DNA from: CAYXTC01 sp964479375
GTDB lineage: Bacteria; Patescibacteriota; Minisyncoccia; Minisyncoccales; GWA2-38-27
DNA length: 13,422 nucleotides
Direction: 5' to 3'
NCBI GenBank assembly: GCA_964479375.1
Contig: CAYZKD010000016.1
Span: forward strand, 1 to 13,422
Shown: one piece after another, positions 1 to 5,644 of the stretch
How positions within the stretch are numbered: the stretch's first letter is position 1
Layout: the number at the start of each line of letters is the position of its first letter
Notes under the pieces: generated by a model
Told to the model about the DNA's origin: nothing
Databases searched by the model: none
Seen by the model: the letters and a program-made list of their open reading frames with translations, nothing else
Program-made: the position numbers and the translations under genes

Positions 1-93
1 GTTTAAGAAACCTCTCGGTTTCTTACGTCTCTCGCTTCGCTCGCTCCTATTTTCCGACACAGGGTAATCGCCATAATTAAAAAATTATGAAAA
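1..93 (+). repeat. Dispersed leader element, copy 1 (left part cut by window edge)
   Basis: Positions 1-28 and 49-93 match 3417-3489 with one substitution (G56 versus A3452); the match runs through the first seven bases of the coding sequence (ATGAAAA) and then stops. This copy carries 20 extra bases at 29-48, rich in CTCGC/TTCGC. A hairpin with a 9-bp stem (TAAGAAACC, loop TCTC, GGTTTCTTA) lies at 4-25. The right arm of a larger inverted repeat (CAGGGTAATCGCC) lies at 60-72; its left arm would fall before the window. A shared regulatory leader or a small dispersed repeat are both possible. Confidence 0.85.
72..88 (+). promoter_or_regulatory. Putative -10 element and palindrome at the start of the NifX-like gene
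   Basis: CATAAT at 72-77 matches the bacterial -10 consensus in five of six positions. The start codon is only nine bases after it (87), so a transcript from here would be leaderless or nearly so. The -35 region (about 49-55) is a poor match. ATAATT-AAAA-AATTAT at 73-88 is a perfect dyad that covers both the -10 box and the start codon, and could be an operator. The same arrangement recurs at 3468-3484. There is no Shine-Dalgarno sequence before 87, which fits a leaderless start. The promoter role is inferred. Confidence 0.5.
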
Positions 94-476
94 TTTGTAT
101 TACAAGCTCCGGGACTGACTTGAATTCCTCTGTTGACCCGCGGTTTGGGAGATGCGCCTATTTTATTTTTCTTGATACAGAAAAAAAAGATGACTTTAGG
201 GCAATTCCGAATGAGGGGATTAACGCTATGAGGGGAGCAGGAGTACAGGCCTCCCAAACAGTATCAGACCAGGGAGCAGAAGCCGTTATCACGGGTAACA
301 TCGGACCGAATTCTTTTGCTGTGCTGTCTTCCTCCGGGATTAAAATATTCCAGGCCAGACCGGGCATAGCAGTAAAAGAAGCCGTAGAAGAAATGGAGAA
401 AGGCGGTCTTCAGGAGGTTAGCCGTCCTATGGGCAGGTTTGGCCGTAGCAAGGGTTTTGGGAGGAGAGGAAGATAA
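87..476 (+). CDS. NifX/NifB C-terminal-like (dinitrogenase iron-molybdenum cofactor family, PF02579) protein
   Basis: This 129-residue cytoplasmic protein has the RNase H-like fold family used by NifX, NafY and Desulfovibrio orange protein to bind metal-sulfur clusters. Visible hallmarks are the N-terminal strand MKICITSSG, the VDPRFGR loop (16-22) before an aromatic strand, and GNIGPNSFAVL (70-80), where the family has its second conserved loop. A helix follows (about 95-106) and then a Gly/Arg-rich tail (115-129), a type of tail common in stand-alone members. Cys23 is the only cysteine. It heads an operon and ends one base before the next gene, which carries the same domain fused to a transporter. 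No nitrogenase genes are present, so a role in nitrogen fixation is unlikely; cluster carriage or metal sensing is inferred. The family call is firm, the ligand unknown. Confidence 0.88.
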   Translation: MKICITSSGTDLNSSVDPRFGRCAYFIFLDTEKKDDFRAIPNEGINAMRGAGVQASQTVSDQGAEAVITGNIGPNSFAVLSSSGIKIFQARPGIAVKEAVEEMEKGGLQEVSRPMGRFGRSKGFGRRGR

Positions 477-477
477 A

Positions 478-1719
478 ATGGGTATTAATATATTCAAACA
501 AGGACAAAAAACAACCGTTATAGCAGGGGTAGTAACGGTGTTTTTTGCTGGAGCCAAAGCGATAGTGGGGGCGCTTTCTGGAAGCATTGTCCTGATGGCC
601 GACGCTGTCCACAGCGCGGCTGACTCTTTTTCTACATTTGCTGCCTTTTTCGGATTAACTGTTGCCAGAAAAAAGCCAACAGAAAAGTTCCCTTACGGCT
701 TTTATAAAGCGGAAAACCTGACCGCCCTTGTGATTTCAGGGCTGATTTTGTTTGCAGGCTACAGCATAATCAGAGAAAGTATTGATAAAATCTTTACAGA
801 CTATCAACTGACTCTTCCTCTTCTCGCCGTGACAGTGGCTGTTTTAGACGGTATTTTTATGATGATGGTGGGGACATACGAAGTGAGGGTGGGCAAGAAA
901 ATCAACTCCCAAAGTTTGGTGGCAGACGGCAAGGAATCAAAAATACATTTGCTTTCTTCTTCTGTGGTATTAATAGGGTTGATTTCTGCTTGGGTCGGTA
1001 TTCCTTATTTGGAAGGGATAGCGGGTATTGTAATCTCTTTGTTTATTTTCCATGCAGGCCTTGAGGCAGCAAGAAACTCTGTCTTTTCTTTGCTCGACGT
1101 TTCCCCCAGCAAAGAGGTAGAGGAGAAAATTAAAAATATTTTAAATAACATTTCAGGGCTGCGGGGCTTTGATAATCTTAAATTAAGAAAATCCGGCCCC
1201 TTTGTTTTCGGAGAAGTAGATGCTAAAATCAGGAAGGATGTAAATATTAATAAGGGTTCTGAGATTTCAAGAAACATAGAAAAGGAGATTAAAAAGAAAG
1301 TTTCCCTAGTCGATTCTTTCAACATAAGGATCCAGCCTTACGAGATACAAAAGCAAAGGGTGTGCATTCCTATTAAAGAGAACAAAGGAATGAGTTCTGA
1401 GATTTCAAACCATTTTGGGAGAGCCAAAAACTTTATACTTGTAGATTTAGACAAGGGGGAGGTAAAGAACCATTATGTGAGAAAAAACATCTATAAAGAG
1501 AAGGAGAAAAGAGCAGGGCTGAATGCAGCTCTTTCTGTAATAAAAGAGAAGATAGACTCTATAATTACAAAAGAGATGGGACCTATTTCTTTTCACACAA
1601 TAAGAGACAACATAGTTGATGTTTATGACGCTAAAGAAAAAACTGCAGAAGAGGCAATCAATAACTTTTCTAAGGGCAAGACAACCTTATTAAAAGAGCC
1701 CACTAGGGAAAAGGTTTAA
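478..1719 (+). CDS. Cation diffusion facilitator transporter with C-terminal NifX-like domain
   Basis: The start at 478 is preferred over an in-frame ATG at 439 because GGGAGGAG lies at 459-466 and the upstream ATG sits inside the previous gene; this gives 413 residues. Residues 12-200 form the membrane domain, with helices near 12-36, 40-60, 80-98, 111-131, 155-172 and 175-197. The cytoplasmic dimerisation domain is at about 205-287 (ending NIRIQPYE). A separate PF02579 domain runs from about 294 to 400 (SNHFGRAKNF at 310-319, KEMGPISF at 365-372). The first half of the transport site is H45/D49. The second, usually HxxxD, reads E153/H157. CDF proteins export divalent Zn, Mn, Fe or Co against protons; the changed site and the NifX domain suggest iron or another cofactor metal, by inference. 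It sits between a NifX-like gene and a ferredoxin-MinD gene. Confidence 0.9.
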   Translation: MGINIFKQGQKTTVIAGVVTVFFAGAKAIVGALSGSIVLMADAVHSAADSFSTFAAFFGLTVARKKPTEKFPYGFYKAENLTALVISGLILFAGYSIIRESIDKIFTDYQLTLPLLAVTVAVLDGIFMMMVGTYEVRVGKKINSQSLVADGKESKIHLLSSSVVLIGLISAWVGIPYLEGIAGIVISLFIFHAGLEAARNSVFSLLDVSPSKEVEEKIKNILNNISGLRGFDNLKLRKSGPFVFGEVDAKIRKDVNINKGSEISRNIEKEIKKKVSLVDSFNIRIQPYEIQKQRVCIPIKENKGMSSEISNHFGRAKNFILVDLDKGEVKNHYVRKNIYKEKEKRAGLNAALSVIKEKIDSIITKEMGPISFHTIRDNIVDVYDAKEKTAEEAINNFSKGKTTLLKEPTREKV

Positions 1720-1720
1720 G

Positions 1721-2560
1721 ATGAAAGATTTTAAGAAAATAGCCATAACAGGAGGAAAAGGAGGAACGGGCAAGTCAACGGTGGCAATCTTAAAAACAAA
1801 TGAGTTTCTAAGACAAGGCAAGAAGGTTGTCCTTGCAGATTGCGACGTGGAATGCCCCAATGACTATCTGCTACTGGGGCAAAAAATAGAAGAGAAAAGC
1901 AAGGTTTATGGAGAATTCCCGGAGTTAATAGAAGAAAAATGCACAAAGTGTGGACTTTGCGTAAAAACCTGCAGGGAAAGCGCTATCTTCCAGCCGCGTG
2001 ATAAGGACGGAAGCCCAGGACACCCTGTTTTTTTGAGAGATTTGTGTTCTGGATGCGGTGCCTGCTGGACTGTTTGTCCTTTTGGGGCCACTAAACCTAA
2101 AAAAGAAGAGATAGGCAAGATATATTTAAACAAGATTGACAACCTTTTTTTAGTTACGGGTGAGGCAAGGGCAGGATTAGAAGAAACGGGTCCGGTAGCG
2201 GAAAAGACCAAAGAGTTTGCTCAGAATCTAGCAGAAGAAGAAGAGGCAGATATTGTTCTCTTTGACACGGCGGCAGGAACTCATTGTCCGGTAATCAATG
2301 CTCTGATAGGAGTGGATCAGGCATATGCTGTTACAGAGCCTACTCCTATGGGCAGATACGATCTAAGCCTAATCCTTGATCTTTGCGGCAAGCTTGAAGT
2401 CCCGGTTAAGGTAATATTAAATCAGTCAGATCTCGGGGAGAAAAAGGATATTGTTGATGTAGTTAAAAAGTTCAACACAAACATTGAACAGGAGATCCTT
2501 TATTCTAAAGAACTGGTCAGGGCCTATTCAAAAGGAGAATTGCTTAATTATTATGGGTGA
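1721..2560 (+). CDS. MinD-superfamily P-loop ATPase with inserted 2x[4Fe-4S] ferredoxin domain
   Basis: This 279-residue protein starts one base after the previous stop. The deviant Walker A motif GGKGGTGKST (11-20) with its signature lysine places it in the MinD/Mrp/NifH (SIMIBI) class. A ferredoxin insert at about 71-124 carries two complete CxxCxxCxxxC sets: C74/C77/C80/C84 and C109/C112/C115/C119. The switch II region FDTAAGTHCP (181-190) follows, then VTEPTPMG (204-211). The switch I region reads DCDVECPN, with additional cysteines C41 and C45. Members usually occur as gene pairs beside NifX/ORP-family genes (Desulfovibrio Orp3/Orp4) and are thought to couple nucleotide hydrolysis to electron or cluster transfer. 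A partner gene lies at 6384-7256. The domain call is secure; the client protein is inferred to be one of the neighbouring NifX-like domains. Confidence 0.93.
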   Translation: MKDFKKIAITGGKGGTGKSTVAILKTNEFLRQGKKVVLADCDVECPNDYLLLGQKIEEKSKVYGEFPELIEEKCTKCGLCVKTCRESAIFQPRDKDGSPGHPVFLRDLCSGCGACWTVCPFGATKPKKEEIGKIYLNKIDNLFLVTGEARAGLEETGPVAEKTKEFAQNLAEEEEADIVLFDTAAGTHCPVINALIGVDQAYAVTEPTPMGRYDLSLILDLCGKLEVPVKVILNQSDLGEKKDIVDVVKKFNTNIEQEILYSKELVRAYSKGELLNYYG

Positions 2561-2870
2561 ATATTTTAATGATCAAAACTTTGAGCAAGAAGTGCTCCGG
2601 GGCGAAAAGCCTGTATTAGTTGATTTCTGGGCGCCTGGTTGCCCTCCTTGCGAGGCGCTGGCTCCTGTTGTTGAAGAACTTGCCGAACAATTTAAAGGGA
2701 GGGCAAGGGTCGGCAAACTAAACGTAACAGAAAATAAAGAGATCCCGAGCAAATATGAGATTAGAGGAGTGCCCACTATAATTATTTTTAAAAATGGCAA
2801 GGTGGCCCAAAGAGCAACCGGGCCGCGCCCCAAAGAGGTCATAGAAGAAAAACTTAATTCTTTGATATAG
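2553..2870 (+). CDS. Thioredoxin with CPPC active site
   Basis: The start is placed at ATG 2553, giving 105 residues, the normal thioredoxin length. An in-frame ATG at 2484 would add 23 residues without similarity and lie deep in the upstream gene. The reading frame overlaps the MinD stop by 8 nt, which suggests translational coupling; AAAGGAG at 2531-2537 is the nearest purine-rich site. VDFWAPG leads into C30-P-P-C33, where most thioredoxins have WCGPC, and the cis-proline is in GVPT (P74), followed by IIIFKNGK. There is no signal peptide, so it is cytoplasmic. It should reduce disulfides. Likely targets in context are the AhpD-like protein next door and, across the membrane, the CcdA fusion at 3483. 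The CPPC dipeptide should alter the redox potential relative to CGPC. Confidence 0.93.
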   Translation: MGEYFNDQNFEQEVLRGEKPVLVDFWAPGCPPCEALAPVVEELAEQFKGRARVGKLNVTENKEIPSKYEIRGVPTIIIFKNGKVAQRATGPRPKEVIEEKLNSLI

Positions 2871-2874
2871 TAAT

Positions 2875-3387
2875 ATGGCTATAATTTCTCTATTAGAAAA
2901 AAATGATGCCGAAGAAGAAGCAAGAGGGGTTTACGATAAATTTGAGAGAGATGCAGGCAAAACCCCGGAATGGGTTAAGGTAATGGCTCACAACCCAAAA
3001 GTAGTAAAAGAATTCACAGAACTTTTTAATGTGATAATGAGAGAAGGATATATCGCCCCTCTCTTAAGGTGGAAAATAGCGCATACGGTTTCTCAAGCCC
3101 TAAAGTGTCCTTTTTGCGTGGATGTTACAGAGAAGATGTTAAAAAGTTTGGGAGCGGGCGATAACGTGATAGAAAAATTGAAAAAGAAAGAGGGGCTTGA
3201 AGAAGGAGAAAAAGAGGCGCTGGAACTAGTGGAAAAAGTAACAGAGACTGCCCAGTGCGATATAAATCTTTTCAAGAAATTGAAAGAGAAGTTTTCAGAG
3301 GCAGAACTTGTGGAAATAGTTTCTATTATAGGGTTATTTAATTATATAAACAGATTTAATAACACCTTCTGCATTCTGCCCGAGTAA
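2875..3387 (+). CDS. Carboxymuconolactone decarboxylase/AhpD-fold protein with CxxC
   Basis: This all-helical 170-residue protein shows features of the CMD/AhpD family: HNPKVVKEF near the N-terminus (39-47), LLRWKIAHTVSQALKCPFC leading into C78-P-F-C81, and the terminal NYINRFNNTF (156-165). AhpD-type enzymes use CxxC plus a downstream His and an upstream Glu as a proton relay for thiol-dependent peroxide reduction. Here the position four after C81 is T85 rather than His, and the usual Arg-Glu before the helix reads R65-W66. Redox cycling is possible, but classical AhpD activity is doubtful. It starts four bases after the thioredoxin stop, a plausible electron donor. C128 and C166 are additional cysteines. 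A thiol-based sensor or a redox partner of the NifX system is an alternative. Confidence 0.82.
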   Translation: MAIISLLEKNDAEEEARGVYDKFERDAGKTPEWVKVMAHNPKVVKEFTELFNVIMREGYIAPLLRWKIAHTVSQALKCPFCVDVTEKMLKSLGAGDNVIEKLKKKEGLEEGEKEALELVEKVTETAQCDINLFKKLKEKFSEAELVEIVSIIGLFNYINRFNNTFCILPE

Positions 3388-3388
3388 T

Positions 3389-3463
3389 ATGAAAAAGGCA
3401 ATTACCCTGACGCCCGGTTTAAGAAACCTCTCGGTTTCTTACGTATTTTCCAACACAGGGTAA
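3389..3463 (+). CDS. Possible 24-codon leader ORF within the intergenic element
   Basis: An ATG occurs one base after the stop of the preceding gene in the same TAA-T-ATG arrangement seen at two other junctions here (5645, 7258). It opens a 24-codon frame (MKKAITLTPG..., ending SNTG) that stops at 3461-3463 and covers the leader stem-loop. The frame is not kept in the other leader copy: the 20-base insert at 29-48 shifts it. It may be a leader peptide or a chance frame; coding is unproven. Confidence 0.2.
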   Translation: MKKAITLTPGLRNLSVSYVFSNTG

Positions 3464-3489
3464 TCGCCATAATTAAAAAATTATGAAAA
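3397..3489 (+). repeat. Dispersed leader element, copy 2, with nested stem-loop
   Basis: This full-length copy has outer arms GGCAATTACCCTG (3397-3409) and CAGGGTAATCGCC (3456-3468), pairing at 12 of 13 positions. Between them is an inner hairpin (9-bp stem, TCTC loop, 3420-3441). From 3417 to 3489 it matches positions 1-93 except for the 20-base insert of copy 1 and one substitution. It fills the whole gap between two operons and ends in the first codons of the next gene. The inner hairpin has no T-run after it, so it is not a classical terminator. Confidence 0.88.
3468..3484 (+). promoter_or_regulatory. Putative -10 element and palindrome before the thioredoxin-CcdA gene
   Basis: CATAAT at 3468-3473 sits nine bases before the ATG at 3483, and the dyad ATAATT-AAAA-AATTAT covers 3469-3484, exactly as in the first leader. 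The right arm of the larger inverted repeat ends at the first base of this box, so protein binding or RNA folding there could control initiation. No good -35 match is seen. Confidence 0.5.
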
Positions 3490-4616
3490 AAATAGTATTT
3501 TCCCTATTTCTTTTAGGATTGATTTTTACTAGTTTCAGTTTTGTTTCAGCAAACCAGAGAGATATTGGTATAAAGTTTTTTTACAGCAAAACCTGTCCTC
3601 ATTGCGCCCAAGAAAGAGCCTTTTTGGAAAACGAGATAGCAGACGAATACCCCCAGATAGAAATAGAAAAGTTGTTGGTTTCAGAAAACATAAATCTTCT
3701 CAAATCTTTTTACCAAGAATACGAAGTTCCGAAAACAGAACAGGGAATGGTTCCCATTTTATTTATTGAAGGAGAATACTTTTTGGGTTTTAGCGAAGAA
3801 ATAGGAGAGGATATAAAGGAATATATTGAGAGTAAAATTAAGGGGGAAGAGCATTATGCCCCTGAAGAAAAAGATAGCAGGCCCTCCCTCCCTTTTCTGG
3901 GGAAAGTCGATGCTGCCAAGTATTCCCTGCCCGTTCTCTCTGTTGCTTTAGGATTCTTTGACGGGTTTAATGTCTGTTCTCTGGGGGCCCTTGTGCTTAT
4001 TCTGGGATTGGTTTTGGCTTTAAGAGAAAAGAGAAAGATACTTTTGTATGGAGGGATATTTATCGGGACTACGGCCCTGGTTTACGGGCTTTTAATAGTT
4101 CTCTGGCATCAGATTTTTACTGTCCTTGCTTCTTATTTAAGAAGTATGGAGATAATAATAGGGGTTTTAGGTATTTGCGGGGGCTTTTATTTCCTGAAAG
4201 AGTTTATCAGATTCAGAAAATACGGGCCTACTTGCCAGACGCAGGGTCAGGGAGTAGTTTCTAAAATAACTCTTAAAATAAAGAAAACCCTTCAAGAGTC
4301 AGACAATATAACTGTGATCTTGGGAAGCCTTTTGATTTTCGCTGCTGTAATAACCATAGTGGAGTTCCCATGCTCTGCTGTTATTCCTGTATTTTTTGCG
4401 GGTATTTTGGCAGAAGCCCAGTTGCCTGTTGCTCTGTATCTCCTCTATATCGCAATCTTTGTTCTGTTCTACATGCTGGATGAGATCGTTGTTTTCTTTA
4501 TAGCCTTTTTTACTATGACCGTGAAGATGGCTTCGCCCAAATTTGTCACCTGGATTACCCTATTGGAAGCAATGATTCTTTTTGGTCTTGGCTTTTATTA
4601 TCTTTTTGGCGTTTGA
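3483..4616 (+). CDS. Secreted thioredoxin-like domain fused to CcdA/DsbD-type membrane reductase
   Basis: This 377-residue protein begins with a signal peptide (KK, hydrophobic 4-20, cleavage likely after FVSA, residue 23). Next comes an extracytoplasmic thioredoxin/glutaredoxin-like domain (about 28-118) with C38-P-H-C41 and a cis-proline in MVPILFIEG (P91). After a linker rich in charge and proline (121-140) lies a CcdA-like membrane domain with helices near 149-178, 187-209, 221-240, 277-306, 316-345 and 355-376. Paired membrane cysteines are at C165 (FNVCSLGAL) and C297 (EFPCSAVIP), corresponding to the transmembrane disulfide of CcdA/DsbD. The expected role is to move reducing equivalents from a cytoplasmic thioredoxin to outside thiols, with the fused domain as acceptor. 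The cytoplasmic thioredoxin at 2553 is the natural donor. It heads the second operon. Confidence 0.9.
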   Translation: MKKIVFSLFLLGLIFTSFSFVSANQRDIGIKFFYSKTCPHCAQERAFLENEIADEYPQIEIEKLLVSENINLLKSFYQEYEVPKTEQGMVPILFIEGEYFLGFSEEIGEDIKEYIESKIKGEEHYAPEEKDSRPSLPFLGKVDAAKYSLPVLSVALGFFDGFNVCSLGALVLILGLVLALREKRKILLYGGIFIGTTALVYGLLIVLWHQIFTVLASYLRSMEIIIGVLGICGGFYFLKEFIRFRKYGPTCQTQGQGVVSKITLKIKKTLQESDNITVILGSLLIFAAVITIVEFPCSAVIPVFFAGILAEAQLPVALYLLYIAIFVLFYMLDEIVVFFIAFFTMTVKMASPKFVTWITLLEAMILFGLGFYYLFGV

Positions 4617-4628
4617 GGAACTAAAAAA

Positions 4629-5090
4629 ATGAAAACTTTAATAGTTTACACCTCTTTCCATCACAATAATACAGAAAAAATAGCAAGGGCTATGGCAGGA
4701 GTTTTAGATGCGGATTTGACCGATCCTGAAGACGCAGATATACAAGAATATGATTTAATTGGATTTGGTTCCGGGATTTATTTCGGAAAACACGACAAAA
4801 GATTACTGAAACTGGCAGAGAACCTTTCTGCCTCTGGAAGAAAGAAGGCCTTCGTTTTTTCAACAAGCGGATTGAGCGATAGGATGAATATCTTTGCCTC
4901 CCATTTTCATAATCCTTTGAAAAAGAAGTTACAAGAAAAGGGGTTTGATGTTGTGGGGGAATTTAATTGTCCAGGATTTGATACGGCAGGCCCTTTCAAA
5001 GTCATAGGAGGGGTAAGCAAGGGAAGGCCCAACAAAGAAGATATGGAAAAAGCGAAAAGATTTGCTGTAAAAATGAAAAATGAACATTGA
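4629..5090 (+). CDS. Flavodoxin family protein
   Basis: This is a 153-residue FMN-binding electron carrier. TSFHHNNTEKIA (8-19) is the phosphate-binding loop after the first beta strand (MKTLIVY). YDLIGFGSGIYFGK (41-54) is the second flavin-contacting loop, and the core strand AFVFSTSG (74-81) follows. The C-terminal CPGFDTAGPFKVIGG with KGRPN is typical of the short flavodoxins of anaerobes and archaea. GAGGAA at 4615-4620 gives a reasonable ribosome site. It overlaps the next gene by 11 nt. The likely role is a low-potential donor or acceptor for the ferredoxin-bearing ATPases or other Fe-S proteins here; that pairing is inferred. Flavodoxins often substitute for ferredoxin when iron is limiting, which fits the metal-transport genes nearby. 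Confidence 0.9.
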   Translation: MKTLIVYTSFHHNNTEKIARAMAGVLDADLTDPEDADIQEYDLIGFGSGIYFGKHDKRLLKLAENLSASGRKKAFVFSTSGLSDRMNIFASHFHNPLKKKLQEKGFDVVGEFNCPGFDTAGPFKVIGGVSKGRPNKEDMEKAKRFAVKMKNEH

Positions 5091-5643
5091 TAAAGATCTT
5101 AAAAAAATTAAAGAGGAAGTGGTGAGCTGCAGAAAGTGTTCCTTGTATAAAACAAGGACTTATCCTGTGATTGGAAAAGGGAGCCACCAAGCAAAGATAA
5201 TATTTGTAGGCGAGGGACCGGGTTATCGGGAAGACCAAAAAGGAGAGCCTTTTGTTGGAGCTGCGGGGAAGATTCTCGATGAACTTTTGGAGTCAGTTAA
5301 TATCAAAAGGGAAGACGTCTATATTGCTAATTTGCTTAAATGTCGGCCGCCCAAAAACAGAGATCCCGAGCTAAATGAGATCAAGGCCTGTCTCCCGTAT
5401 CTTGAAAGACAGATTTCCCTGATCAATCCTTCAGTGGTTTGTACCTTGGGGAGATATGCCATGGAAGTGTTTATTAAAAGATTTAATTTGAAAGAGGGAA
5501 CTATCAGCCAGTTTCATGGCAGGACCTTTGAGACAGATGATTTTAAGTTTATACCGCTTTATCATCCGGCAGTAGCGGTTTATAACGCCGGTATGAAGCA
5601 GGTATTAAAAGAAGATTTTAAAGTTCTAACAAAATTGAATTAA
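5080..5643 (+). CDS. Family 4 (Fe-S) uracil-DNA glycosylase
   Basis: This 187-residue enzyme excises uracil from DNA in base-excision repair. Four cysteines placed as in the family-4 [4Fe-4S] cluster are visible: C17 and C20 (SCRKCSL), C88 (LLKCRPP) and C104 (KACLPYL). The uracil-binding/catalytic motif is VGEGPGYREDQKGEPFVG (43-60). NLLKCRPPKNRDP (84-96) is diagnostic, and YHPAVAVYN (161-169) is the DNA-intercalating C-terminal motif. Its start overlaps the flavodoxin stop by 11 nt and its stop lies one base before the ZIP gene, so it is clearly in the operon. A repair enzyme in a metal/redox cluster is unusual; a need for Fe-S assembly is one possible link, chance operon packing another. 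Confidence 0.95.
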   Translation: MNIDKDLKKIKEEVVSCRKCSLYKTRTYPVIGKGSHQAKIIFVGEGPGYREDQKGEPFVGAAGKILDELLESVNIKREDVYIANLLKCRPPKNRDPELNEIKACLPYLERQISLINPSVVCTLGRYAMEVFIKRFNLKEGTISQFHGRTFETDDFKFIPLYHPAVAVYNAGMKQVLKEDFKVLTKLN

Positions 5644-5644
5644 T

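Noticed and set aside
87..476. Nitrogen-fixation locus
   Set aside because: The NifX-like domain alone does not indicate nitrogenase; no nifHDK, nifE/N or nifB radical-SAM gene is in the window.
439..477. Upstream in-frame ATG as the start of the CDF gene
   Set aside because: It lies inside the NifX-like gene, adds 13 residues unlike the family N-terminus, and lacks the Shine-Dalgarno found before 478.
2484..2552. Upstream in-frame ATG as the start of the thioredoxin gene
   Set aside because: It would add 23 residues inside the MinD coding sequence; the start at 2553 gives the standard thioredoxin length and N-terminus.
3420..3441. Inner hairpin of the leader as a rho-independent terminator of the first operon
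   Set aside because: The stem is good but no T-run follows; the next bases are CGTATTTTCC, and the same hairpin occurs in copy 1 as part of a longer conserved element.
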